Origin: Bifidobacterium breve
Lineage (GTDB): Bacteria > Actinomycetota > Acidimicrobiia > Acidimicrobiales > Acidimicrobilacustridaceae
Direction: 5' to 3'
Assembly: GCA_945860545.1 (NCBI GenBank)
Contig: CAMAQM010000011.1
Coordinates: 1 to 53,798, forward strand
DNA length: 53,798 bases
Shown here: positions 25,198-33,715 of the stretch, piece after piece
Position numbering within the stretch: position 1 is the stretch's first letter
Layout: the number at the start of each line of letters is the position of its first letter
The notes under the pieces: model-generated
What the model was told of the DNA's origin: nothing
The model's input: the letters and a program-made list of their open reading frames with translations, nothing else
Databases searched by the model: none
Translations under genes and position numbers: made by a program

Positions 25198-28100
25198 GTG
25201 GCAGAGGAAACCGGCGGACGTCGGGAACGGATCAAGGGCGCACTCTCACGGGCGTTCCCGCCCGACACGGGGCGGCGCCGGGTGGCCAGGGTCGGTCTTC
25301 AGGTGGCCCGGGACGGGCGACGCTACGCCCGTCACGTGGGGCTCCTGTGGGACCACGCCCTCCAACCCGTCGCCCTGCACCCCGACTACCGCGACTGGTT
25401 GAACGACCACCGGCTCGCCCCCGGGGAGATCGCCGAGCAGGCCCGGGTGGTTGCCCTGCGCGCCGCGGTGACCCCCCTCGAGGTGTTCGTCGTCGACGAC
25501 GGCGACCCCACCGCACTGCGCCGCACCTTGGATTCGCTGGCGGTCCAGTCCAGTTCGTTCCACAACGACCACGTGCTGTCCGTCGACGACGGCACCGACG
25601 TGTTCGCGGCGCGTATTGCGGATCTCCCTCCGCACACCATGGTTTCCGTCGTCGCCGCCGGGGACGTGCTCGAGCCTGACTGGGTGTTCGAGGTCACCGC
25701 AACCGCCCACGACGACCCGGTAGTGGACCTCATCGGGTGGGACGACGACGTCGTGGTCGACGGCAGGCTCGTTGAGCCGCGGTTCCGCCCCGAGTGGTCG
25801 CCGGACACGTTGCTCGGAGCGAACTACCTGGGTCGTTCCGTGGCGGTGCGTCAGCGTGCACTTGCGGGGTGCGCGCTCGGCCTGCCGGGACCGGGCTCGG
25901 TCCATGACGACGCTGCGTGGTGGGCATTGTTGTTGGCGCTCGGCCTCAACGACACGGTGGTGCGGCGGGTGCCGAGGGTGCTGGCCCATCTGGTGCGACG
26001 GCCTGATGCCTCTGCCGACGCGAGGCGGGGTGTGGTGGGCGACCATCTCAGGGCGACGGGCCGGTCGGCGACGTTGACCGACACCCCAGATGGCGTGTCA
26101 GTCCATTGGGAACCATCGTCGTGGCCGACGGTCAGCATCGTCATCCCCACCCGCCACAACCGCACCATGCTGCAGCGCTGTCTGCCGAGTCTCGCCACCA
26201 CCGACTACCCGTCCTTTGACGTCACCGTGGTCGACAACGGTGGCCACACCGCAGACAACGCCGCGTGGTACGAGTCGCTCAATGCTTCACTTGGCTCACC
26301 TCTGGCCTTGGCGGTGCAGTGGTGGGACGAACCGTTCAACTACGGCCGGGTCAACAACCTCACCGCCGCCACCACCACCGGTGAGGTGCTCGTGTTCCTC
26401 AACGACGACACCGAGGTCCTCGACCCGGCGTGGTTGCGCGAACTCGTCGGATGGGCCACCCAGGACGAGGTCGGTCTGGCCGGCATGCAGTTGCTCGCAC
26501 CTGACGACACCATCCAGCACGGTGGGGTGGTGCTCGGCATGAACGGGTTCGCCGACCATCTCTTTGAAGGTGCGCGTCCCGGTACCGACTCGATGTTCGG
26601 GCCGACCTGGTGGATTCGCGACTGCCTGTCGGTCACGGCGGCCTGTGTGGCCATCTCGCGGGACCTGTTCGATGCGGTCGGAGGGTTCGACGAGCGGTTC
26701 GTGTTGTGCGGGTCCGACGTCGTGCTCGGTCTCGACGCACGCGACCGCGGCCAGCGCAGCGTGGTGGTGCCGTTTGCCGGGATGCGCCACCTTGAGTCGG
26801 CCACACGGGGCACGTCGGTGCCCAATGGTGACTTCCACGCCTCGTGGTGGCGCTACCAGAAGTACCTCCGCGGCGGTGACCCGTATTTCTCGCCAAACCT
26901 GTCGCTACGGGACCGGATCCCTTCCCTGCGTTCACCCAAGGAGGCAGGTCCCCTCGTCACCGTCGGGGACATCCTCGGTCGTTCCTTCGCCGTGTTCCGC
27001 CAGAGTTCCGACGCAGCGGAGTCGGCGTACCTCGCCGAGACCTGCCAGGCCACCGACGCCGTGGTGGACGGGGTGGCGGAACTGCACGCTGCAACCGTCG
27101 GTCGTCGGGAGGTGCGCACCGTCAACTGGCACGTGCCCGACATCGACAGCCCGTTCTACGGCGGGATCAACACCGCACTTCGTATCGCCGACACCATGGC
27201 CCGCACCAACGGCGTCGAGAATCGCTTCATCGTCACCGCCGCACCCAACGAGGCGTTCTTCCGCTCGGCGCTCTCGGCGGCGTTCCCCGCCATTGCGGAC
27301 TCCCCAATGGTCTTCACCGACGGACACGCCAACACCCTCACCGACCTGCCCGAGGCAGACGTGGCCATCGCCACGCTGTGGACCACCGCCTACCAGGTGG
27401 CCAAAGCCCAAGGTGTGGGGCGCAAGTTCTACCTGATCCAGGATTTCGAGCCGATGTTCTATCCGGCGGGAACGAATTACGCCCTGTGCGAAGAGGGTTA
27501 CCGGCTGGGGCTGTACGGCCTGTGCAACACCCATCGTCTGCGGGACCTCTACACCGCCCGCTATCGCGGTCGCGGCTGGTCGTTCATGCCTGCGGTGGCC
27601 GACGAGGTGTTCCACGCACGCGGACGCACCGACATCGGTCACGACGGGTGCGCCACGGTGTTCGTGTACGCCCGGCCCGGTCACTGGCGCAACTGCTGGG
27701 AGTTGGCCAGCCCGGCACTCGAGGAGGTCAAGCGCCGCCTCGGCGACGACGTCCGCATCGTCACCGCCGGGTCGTGGGCACGACCTGAGGAACTGGGGAG
27801 CGGCATCCGTCATCTGGGTCTGCTCGACTACGCAGAGACGGGTGAGCTCTACCGGCGATGTGACGTCGGCGTGGCCTTGACCGTGAGTGAACACCCCTCG
27901 TACCTCCCCCTCGAGCTCATGGCTTGCGGGGTGCCCGTCGTCGCCTTTGACAACCCGGCGGGGGACTGGATTCTCGACCACGGGGTGAACTCGCTTCGGG
28001 CGCGGCGCACCGTCGACGGTCTGGCCGACGCCATCACGACGCTGGCCGCAGATCCCGCGCTGCGCGCCTCAATGTCGGTTGCGGCGCTCGACACGATCGC

Positions 28101-28212
28101 CACCGGGTTTGCCTCATGGGACAACGCGCTCGGGGGGATCCACGACTATCTGTGCGACCCCGACGCCCATGTTGAGGCGTCGGCGCCGACCCCATGGGAG
28201 GGTCCCCGATGA
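25198..28212 (+). CDS. Large multi-domain glycosyltransferase (GT2-like, GT2, WsaF-like GT4)
   Basis: A 1004-residue cytoplasmic enzyme with three segments. Residues of about 90-280 resemble a degenerate GT2 fold (VVDDGDPTALRRTL, SVDDGTDVF) lacking clear catalytic motifs. Residues of about 310-590 form a full GT2 domain (VSIVIPTRHNRTMLQRCL, VVDNGG, FNYGRVNNL, FLNDDTEV). Residues of about 640-985 resemble the WsaF-type rhamnosyltransferase (VPDIDSPFYGGINTALRIAD, LIQDFEPMFYPAG, SEHPSYLPLELMACGVPVV). GTG start with GGGAG 9 nt upstream, 3 nt after wzt. Two active sites in one chain could build a repeating unit. The small gene at 28209 overlaps its stop (ATGA). Confidence 0.87.
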   Translation: MAEETGGRRERIKGALSRAFPPDTGRRRVARVGLQVARDGRRYARHVGLLWDHALQPVALHPDYRDWLNDHRLAPGEIAEQARVVALRAAVTPLEVFVVDDGDPTALRRTLDSLAVQSSSFHNDHVLSVDDGTDVFAARIADLPPHTMVSVVAAGDVLEPDWVFEVTATAHDDPVVDLIGWDDDVVVDGRLVEPRFRPEWSPDTLLGANYLGRSVAVRQRALAGCALGLPGPGSVHDDAAWWALLLALGLNDTVVRRVPRVLAHLVRRPDASADARRGVVGDHLRATGRSATLTDTPDGVSVHWEPSSWPTVSIVIPTRHNRTMLQRCLPSLATTDYPSFDVTVVDNGGHTADNAAWYESLNASLGSPLALAVQWWDEPFNYGRVNNLTAATTTGEVLVFLNDDTEVLDPAWLRELVGWATQDEVGLAGMQLLAPDDTIQHGGVVLGMNGFADHLFEGARPGTDSMFGPTWWIRDCLSVTAACVAISRDLFDAVGGFDERFVLCGSDVVLGLDARDRGQRSVVVPFAGMRHLESATRGTSVPNGDFHASWWRYQKYLRGGDPYFSPNLSLRDRIPSLRSPKEAGPLVTVGDILGRSFAVFRQSSDAAESAYLAETCQATDAVVDGVAELHAATVGRREVRTVNWHVPDIDSPFYGGINTALRIADTMARTNGVENRFIVTAAPNEAFFRSALSAAFPAIADSPMVFTDGHANTLTDLPEADVAIATLWTTAYQVAKAQGVGRKFYLIQDFEPMFYPAGTNYALCEEGYRLGLYGLCNTHRLRDLYTARYRGRGWSFMPAVADEVFHARGRTDIGHDGCATVFVYARPGHWRNCWELASPALEEVKRRLGDDVRIVTAGSWARPEELGSGIRHLGLLDYAETGELYRRCDVGVALTVSEHPSYLPLELMACGVPVVAFDNPAGDWILDHGVNSLRARRTVDGLADAITTLAADPALRASMSVAALDTIATGFASWDNALGGIHDYLCDPDAHVEASAPTPWEGPR

Positions 28213-28469
28213 GTGACGACGACGCCGTGCACGCCGAGCGGATCCGAATCCTTGAACGTCAGGTAGAGATCCTCACCGCCCACCTGCGCACCGCCGGAGA
28301 CACCATTGACGGCCTGCGACGCGAGGTGCGTGACCTCGAGGCGCTCCACGATCGCACGCTGCGTTCCCGACTCGGTCGGAGCGTGCGGCGCCTGCTCGGC
28401 CTTCCCCAACACCAGCGTCGTGAGTTCCCGCCGTCGGGGACCCTCAACCTGCCGCCGCAGGTCGACTGA
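28209..28469 (+). CDS. Small coiled-coil protein, function unknown
   Basis: An 86-residue hydrophilic protein. Residues of about 8-50 form an uninterrupted helix with heptad character (RIRILERQVEILTAHLRTAG, then a second similar turn), followed by a basic LRSRLGRSVRRLLGL segment and a Pro-rich tail. The ATG overlaps the stop of the 1004-residue glycosyltransferase (ATGA), which supports it being a real, coupled gene. It might be an oligomerisation or membrane-association partner or a chain-length ruler for that enzyme; this is speculation from position. It ends 23 nt before the convergent meaB. Confidence 0.65.
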   Translation: MSDDDAVHAERIRILERQVEILTAHLRTAGDTIDGLRREVRDLEALHDRTLRSRLGRSVRRLLGLPQHQRREFPPSGTLNLPPQVD

Positions 28470-28492
28470 GGGGTTCGTCAGTCGTCGGCCTG

Positions 28493-29536
28493 TCAGCCCA
28501 GACCTGATTCCCACGCAGTGAGGACCTGGCGTGCAGCGGCCGACGGTGTCAGGGTCCCCGCCGCCACGGCGTGTTCGAGTTCGGTGAGTCGGATGGCGAC
28601 CTCCGGGTCGGCGGCGAGTCGGTCGATGAGTCCACTGCGCAACTCCGACCACAGGGCGTTTCGTGCCTGTGCCGCCCGGTGCGCACTGATCTCACCGGCA
28701 TCCCCCAGCGCAGACGCGAAGCGCTCAAGGGCGTCCCACACCTCGGCGATACCCGAACCGGTCGCCGCAGAACAGGCCAGCACCTCGGCACGCCAGTGTT
28801 GCCAGCGGGGTCGCAGCAACCCCAGGGCGTTGCGGTAGTCGGCAACCGATCGTCCTGCCGCCGGGGCGAGGTCGCCGTCGGCCTTGGTGACCACGACGAG
28901 GTCGGCGAGTTCCATGATGCCGCGCTTGATGCCCTGCAGTTCGTCCCCGCCGCCGGGGCTGACGAGAACCACGAAGGCGTCAACCATCTCCGACACCGTC
29001 ACTTCGGACTGGCCGACACCGATCGTCTCCACCACGACCACGTCGAATCCGGCGGCCTCGCACAGCGTCATGGCGTCACGGGTGCGTCGAGCCACCCCAC
29101 CGAGTTCACCACCACCTGGTGAGGGGCGAACGAACGCCGACTCATGGCGGGACAGACCAGCCATGCGTGTCTTGTCCCCGAGGATGGAACCACCCGACAC
29201 ACTCGAGGACGGATCCACGGCGAGTACCGCCATGCGGTGGCCTCGGCCGACGACGTGCAGTCCGAAGGCTTCGATGAACGTGGACTTTCCGACCCCGGGC
29301 GGCCCGGAAATCCCGATGCGCAACGAGCCGCCTCCGACCCCCGACCCGGCTGCGGGCTGGGTCGTTGCGACCCGGTTGGGGTCAGCGAGCGCAGCCAACA
29401 CCGACTCGGCGTGTTGGCGGTGGTCGATCCGGGTCGACTCGGCGAGGGTGATGGCACGGGCCAGCGCCCGTCGGTCCCCGGCCTGCACACCGTTGGCGAG
29501 TTCGGCGGCCTCCTGTGACAGGTCGTCTGTGGCCAT
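28493..29536 (-). CDS. meaB: Methylmalonyl-CoA mutase-associated GTPase
   Basis: G3E-type GTPase chaperone that protects and reloads methylmalonyl-CoA mutase with adenosylcobalamin. The 347-residue product has Walker A GPPGVGKSTF, VDPSSSVSGGSILGDKTRM, the VVETIGVGQSE switch region and the NKxD-like VVTKADGDL, all typical of MeaB/ArgK. Its ATG directly follows the mutase TGA stop (no intervening base), so the two are surely co-expressed. Confidence 0.93.
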   Translation of the reverse strand: MATDDLSQEAAELANGVQAGDRRALARAITLAESTRIDHRQHAESVLAALADPNRVATTQPAAGSGVGGGSLRIGISGPPGVGKSTFIEAFGLHVVGRGHRMAVLAVDPSSSVSGGSILGDKTRMAGLSRHESAFVRPSPGGGELGGVARRTRDAMTLCEAAGFDVVVVETIGVGQSEVTVSEMVDAFVVLVSPGGGDELQGIKRGIMELADLVVVTKADGDLAPAAGRSVADYRNALGLLRPRWQHWRAEVLACSAATGSGIAEVWDALERFASALGDAGEISAHRAAQARNALWSELRSGLIDRLAADPEVAIRLTELEHAVAAGTLTPSAAARQVLTAWESGLG

Positions 29537-31705
29537 TCAGGGAGTAGGCCCGCCGGTTCGATCTTCAATGAGCGCCAACACCTTGCGGGCGGCGTCAGGA
29601 ATGTTGGTTCCCGGCCCGAACACCGCTGAGACCCCGGCCGCCATCAGGTCGTCGTAGTCCTGCGGGGGGATCACCCCACCGCACACCACGAGGATGTGTC
29701 CAGCTCCCGCATCGCGCAGCGCGTCCACGAGCTCGGGTACGAGGGTGCGGTGGCCGGCGGCCTGTGAGGACACCCCGACGACGTGGACGTCGTTCTCCAC
29801 GGCGTCGACGGCGGCTTCCGCTGGTGTCTGAAACAGAGGACCGACGTCAACGTCGAACCCCATGTCGGCGAACGCGGTGGCGATCACCTTGGCCCCCCGG
29901 TCATGGCCGTCCTGACCGAGCTTGACCACCAGCATGCGTGGACGTCGACCGTGGCGGTCGGCGAATTCGGCGACCTCGTGGGTGAGGGCGTCGAACCCCT
30001 CGTCACCGGCGTAGGCGGCTCCGTACACACCCGAGATGCTACGCACCTCGGCTGCGTGCCGGCCGAACACCGCCTCCATCGCATCGGAGATCTCCCCGAC
30101 GGTGGCTCGTGCCCGAGCGGCCTCAATGGCGAGCGCCAACAGGTTGCCCTCGCCGCCGGCGGCGTCGGTGATTGCCGCCAGGGCCGCGTCCACGGCGGAC
30201 TGGTCACGGTCGGCCTTGAGCGCGGCGAGCTTGGCCAACTGGGCTTCGCGCACCGCGGTGTTGTCGATCATGAGGACGTCGACGAGTTCGACGTCCTCGG
30301 GCACGTACTTGTTGACACCCACGATGACGTCCTCACCACGGTCCACCCGGGCCTGCCGCTTGGCGGCGGCCTCTTCGATGCGGAGCTTGGGCATCCCCGA
30401 TGCGACGGCACGGGTCATGCCACCGAGTTCCTCGACCTCGGTGATGATCTCCCAGGCCCGGTCGGCGAGAGCGTTGGTGAGCGACTCCACGTAGTACGAG
30501 CCGCCGAGGGGGTCGACGACGTCGGTCACCCCGGTCTCCTCGGCGAGGATCAACTGGGTGTTGCGGGCGATTCGGGCGCTGAAGTCGGTGGGGAGGCCGA
30601 GCGCCTCGTCGAACGAGTTGGTGTGGAGGCTCTGGGTGCCGCCGAGCACGGCGGCCATGGCCTCATAGGCGGTGCGAACCACGTTGTTGTACGGGTCCTG
30701 CTCGGTGAGCGACACCCCCGACGTCTGGCAATGGGTGCGTAGCATCAGCGACTGGGATTTGGCCGGGTTGAACTGGCTCATGACCCGGTGCCACAGCAAC
30801 CGGGCGGCGCGCAGCTTGGCGACCTCGGTGAAGAAATCCATGCCGATGGCGAAAAAGAAACTCAGGCGGGGGGCGAAGGCGTCCACGTCAAGGCCGCGGG
30901 CCAGTGCCGAACGAACGTACTCAAGGCCGTCGGCGATGGTGAACGCCAACTCGAGGTCGGCCGTGGCGCCCGCTTCTTGCATGTGGTAGCCCGAGATCGA
31001 GATCGAGTTGAAGCGCGGCATGTTCGCAGCGGTGTGGGCGATGATGTCGGCCACGATCCGCATGGATGGCTCGGGCGGATAGATGTAGGTGTTGCGGACC
31101 ATGAACTCCTTGAGGATGTCGTTCTGGATGGTCCCACTCAGCTGGTCCTGGGGGACCCCCTGTTCCTCGCCGGCCACGATGAACATGGCCAGGGTCGGGA
31201 TGACCGCACCGTTCATGGTCATCGACACCGACATCTTTTCGAGGGGGATGCCGTCAAAGAGGACCTTCATGTCCTCCACCGAGTCGATCGCCACGCCGGC
31301 CTTGCCCACGTCGCCGGTCACCCGGGGGTGGTCGGAGTCATACCCTCGGTGGGTGGCGAGATCGAACGCCACCGACAGACCCATCTGGCCTGCGGCGAGG
31401 TTGCGCCGGTAGAAGGCGTTGGACTCCTCGGCGGTGGAAAAGCCGGCGTACTGACGGATGGTCCAGGGCCTGTTGGCGTACATCGTGGCCCGCACACCAC
31501 GGGTGAACGGGGCCTCGCCGGGCAACTGGTGGGGGTCGACGACACCGTTGGTGTCCTCAGCGGTGTAGATCGGCTTGACCTCGAGACCTTCGGGGGTGGT
31601 GTGGACGAGGTCGTCGGGCGTTGTGTTGCGCAGCTCGGACGCAGCGAGGTCCCTCCATCGGGCCCAGTCGCTGCCGGCTGTCGGTTCGTGCTGGTCATCG
31701 GTCAC
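29537..31705 (-). CDS. Methylmalonyl-CoA mutase, catalytic chain
   Basis: Adenosylcobalamin-dependent isomerisation of methylmalonyl-CoA and succinyl-CoA. The 722-residue product has the N-terminal TIM barrel with [17 protein letters not shown] (substrate-specific region matching methylmalonyl-CoA mutases), [20 protein letters not shown] and [15 protein letters not shown]. The C-terminal B12 domain carries GQDGHDRG with the lower-ligand His601. No small subunit gene (mutA) is adjacent: the upstream neighbour is divergent. A homodimer is therefore likely. The GTG start has TAGCCT 6 nt upstream. Works with meaB (next gene) and the adenosyltransferase at 2336; the biotin-dependent carboxylase at 33.7 kb could supply methylmalonyl-CoA. 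Confidence 0.93.
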   Translation of the reverse strand: MTDDQHEPTAGSDWARWRDLAASELRNTTPDDLVHTTPEGLEVKPIYTAEDTNGVVDPHQLPGEAPFTRGVRATMYANRPWTIRQYAGFSTAEESNAFYRRNLAAGQMGLSVAFDLATHRGYDSDHPRVTGDVGKAGVAIDSVEDMKVLFDGIPLEKMSVSMTMNGAVIPTLAMFIVAGEEQGVPQDQLSGTIQNDILKEFMVRNTYIYPPEPSMRIVADIIAHTAANMPRFNSISISGYHMQEAGATADLELAFTIADGLEYVRSALARGLDVDAFAPRLSFFFAIGMDFFTEVAKLRAARLLWHRVMSQFNPAKSQSLMLRTHCQTSGVSLTEQDPYNNVVRTAYEAMAAVLGGTQSLHTNSFDEALGLPTDFSARIARNTQLILAEETGVTDVVDPLGGSYYVESLTNALADRAWEIITEVEELGGMTRAVASGMPKLRIEEAAAKRQARVDRGEDVIVGVNKYVPEDVELVDVLMIDNTAVREAQLAKLAALKADRDQSAVDAALAAITDAAGGEGNLLALAIEAARARATVGEISDAMEAVFGRHAAEVRSISGVYGAAYAGDEGFDALTHEVAEFADRHGRRPRMLVVKLGQDGHDRGAKVIATAFADMGFDVDVGPLFQTPAEAAVDAVENDVHVVGVSSQAAGHRTLVPELVDALRDAGAGHILVVCGGVIPPQDYDDLMAAGVSAVFGPGTNIPDAARKVLALIEDRTGGPTP

Positions 31706-31711
31706 GGCCCA

Positions 31712-31717
31712 AGGCTA
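31712..31717 (-). promoter_or_regulatory. Putative leaderless -10 element of the mutase operon
   Basis: TAGCCT on the minus strand, 6 nt before GTG at 31705. Confidence 0.6.
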
Positions 31718-31770
31718 CGGCGTCGGGGGTCGGGGCTCACAGCCCGCACGCTCCAACCCCCACCGCCCGG

Positions 31771-31776
31771 TAGCCT
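31771..31776 (+). promoter_or_regulatory. Putative leaderless -10 element of the LpdA-like gene
   Basis: TAGCCT, 6 nt before GTG at 31783. Same hexamer and spacing as the divergent mutase gene 54 bp away. Confidence 0.6.
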
Positions 31777-31782
31777 TGCGGC

Positions 31783-33162
31783 GTGGCAGCCAAGCGGATG
31801 GTGATCATTGGTGGGGGACCGGCCGGGAATCAGTGCGCCACCTACGCCGCCCGGCTCGGGGCCGAAGTCACCCTCGTCGAGCGGGACGTCATTGGGGGTG
31901 CCGCCCACCTGTGGGACTGCATTCCCTCAAAAGCCATGATCGCCACCGGTGGAACGCTGGGACTGATCAACGCCGCACCGGCCATGGGTCTCAGCGCCAC
32001 CGCAGCCCAACTTGACCTGGAGGCGCTCACCGCCCGCATCGCCGGGATCGAGGAGCGTCTGCGGGCGTCCGTGTCGGGATTACTCGAGAGTCAGGGTGTG
32101 CGGATCGTCGAAGGGAGTGGACGTCTGGTGGGGCCGAACCGCGTTGCGGTATCGCCTCTGCATGGCCCCGACGACGGCTCGGCCGACGAGGTTCTCGACG
32201 CCGACGTCATCGTGCTGTGTACCGGGAGCCGCCCCCGAATTCCGCAGTGGGCACCCGTTGATGGCCACCGCGTACTCACCACCCGTCACGCCTACCCTCC
32301 TCCTGAGTTGCCACGCCACCTCGTCGTCGTCGGGTCCGGGGTCACCGGTGTCGAGTTCGTGCACATGTTCTCCTCGTTCGGTTGCGAGGTGAGTCTCATC
32401 GTGAGCCGCCAGCAGGTTCTTCCGGCCAAGGACGCCGAGGTGGCCGCCGCCCTTGAGGAGGACTTCCTCGCACGGGGGGTGCACCTGTTCAAAGGTGCCC
32501 GTGCGGTCGGGATCGATGTCGACGACGACGGGATTGTCGTGCGTTGCGATGACGGTCGTCGGGTGGAGGGGTCGCACGCCCTGTTGGCCATCGGCTCGAT
32601 ACCGAACTCCGAACACCTCGGCCTTGACGCCGCCGGGGTCCAACACGACGACGGGTACGTCCTCGTCGATCACAACTGTCTGTCGAATGTGCCGGGCGTC
32701 TACGCCGCCGGCGACCTCTCAGGTCGGTTGCCCCTGTCGAGTGTGGCGTCCATGCAGGGGCGCAAGATCGCCGAACACGCCATGGGGATGCACGTCGGCC
32801 CGCACCGACACATCGACTACGACAAGGCCGCATCGGCGATCTTCACCGTGCCCGAGATCGCCGACGTCGGTCTCGCCGAGGCCGACGCGTTCGCCGAGGG
32901 TCGCAAGATCAGGGTGACCAAGGTGCCTTTCAGTGCCAACGCCAAGGCGTTGATCGACAACGACCCCAGAGGTTTCGTGAAGATCATCTCGGACCCCGCC
33001 ACCGGGGTGGTGCTCGGCGGTTCGATCGTGGGTCGCAACGCGGCGGAACTCATCAGTGTGATCGCGTTGGCGGTCACCGCCGGCCTGCGGGTCAACGACA
33101 TCGTGGAGAGCCTGTTGGTGCATCCGGCGCTGGCGGAGGCCCTCGCCGACGCGGCCGAGTGA
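31783..33162 (+). CDS. lpdA: LpdA-like FAD-dependent NAD(P)H (quinone) reductase lacking the redox disulfide
   Basis: A 459-residue member of the pyridine nucleotide-disulfide oxidoreductase family: FAD-binding VIIGGGPAGNQCA, NAD(P)-binding VVVGSGVTGVEF, second FAD motif GVYAAGDLSG and a C-terminal dimerisation domain. Dihydrolipoamide dehydrogenases have C-x4-C before IPSK; here the segment is GGAAHLWDCIPSK, so the first Cys is Ala and no disulfide can form. This agrees closely with my memory of mycobacterial LpdA (Rv3303c), a quinone reductase. The C-terminal HPALAE keeps a His and Glu. The RDD gene overlaps its stop (GTGA). Divergent from the mutase operon. Confidence 0.82.
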   Translation: MAAKRMVIIGGGPAGNQCATYAARLGAEVTLVERDVIGGAAHLWDCIPSKAMIATGGTLGLINAAPAMGLSATAAQLDLEALTARIAGIEERLRASVSGLLESQGVRIVEGSGRLVGPNRVAVSPLHGPDDGSADEVLDADVIVLCTGSRPRIPQWAPVDGHRVLTTRHAYPPPELPRHLVVVGSGVTGVEFVHMFSSFGCEVSLIVSRQQVLPAKDAEVAAALEEDFLARGVHLFKGARAVGIDVDDDGIVVRCDDGRRVEGSHALLAIGSIPNSEHLGLDAAGVQHDDGYVLVDHNCLSNVPGVYAAGDLSGRLPLSSVASMQGRKIAEHAMGMHVGPHRHIDYDKAASAIFTVPEIADVGLAEADAFAEGRKIRVTKVPFSANAKALIDNDPRGFVKIISDPATGVVLGGSIVGRNAAELISVIALAVTAGLRVNDIVESLLVHPALAEALADAAE

Positions 33163-33665
33163 CCGGGACCCCCTCGCCGTCGCGTCGGGTCCCCTCTGAA
33201 CCCGGCGACTTCCCCGAGTCCGGCCCCTATTCGTTGCCGCCGCTCACCCACCGCCTGGCAGCCCGACTCATTGACCTTGTCATCGTGACGCTGCCGGTGG
33301 TGGCGATCGCCATCGGCTTCGTGGAGGTGGATGGCGGCGAGGTCCGCATCGAGGACGTCCCGTGGTGGCTGCTGGGCGTCCAGGTCGGTGTCGCCGTGGT
33401 CTACGAGACGGTGCTGATCGCCTGGTGGGGGACCACCGTTGGGAAGTGGGCGTTGGGGATGCGGGTCGTGCGCTACGCCGACGGGAAGCGGCCTGACGTG
33501 ACTCGGGCGTCGCAGCGTTCGCTGCTCCCCAACATGTTCGCCGCCGTGCCGATCGCGTTCGTCTCGTTGCTTCAGTGGGTGGTCTACGGCTCCAGTGCCA
33601 CCCATCCGCTGCGGCGGGGGTGGCATGACCGCTACGCCGGGACGCTGGTCGTCCGTTCCCGCTGA
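33159..33665 (+). CDS. RDD family membrane protein
   Basis: A 168-residue protein with a Pro/Ser-rich N terminus and the RDD signature: LAARLIDLVIV in the first helix (Arg and Asp), a second helix around residues 65-90, GTTVGKWALGMRVVR, and RRGWHDRYAGTLVV at the end. Two to three membrane helices. Function unknown in general. The GTG start overlaps the LpdA-like stop by 4 nt. Converges on the carboxylase gene 50 bp away. Confidence 0.85.
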   Translation: MTGTPSPSRRVPSEPGDFPESGPYSLPPLTHRLAARLIDLVIVTLPVVAIAIGFVEVDGGEVRIEDVPWWLLGVQVGVAVVYETVLIAWWGTTVGKWALGMRVVRYADGKRPDVTRASQRSLLPNMFAAVPIAFVSLLQWVVYGSSATHPLRRGWHDRYAGTLVVRSR

Positions 33666-33680
33666 CACTGCACCCCAAGC

Positions 33681-33710
33681 GGCGTCACGGTGGTGACCCG
33701 CGGCGACGCC
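33681..33710. terminator. Possible bidirectional hairpin between convergent genes
   Basis: GGCGTC (33681-33686) pairs with GACGCC (33705-33710). An overlapping smaller stem GTCAC/GTGAC (33684-33688, 33693-33697) with a 4-nt loop is an alternative. It lies between convergent genes, but no U-tract follows on either side. Confidence 0.3.
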
Positions 33711-33715
33711 GAGGC

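Noticed and set aside
29783-31804. Plus-strand open frames of over 300 codons opposite the mutase gene (29783-30742, 30788-31804).
   Set aside because: They are complements of conserved mutase sequence, rich in Val/Gly/His/Asp, with no family resemblance.
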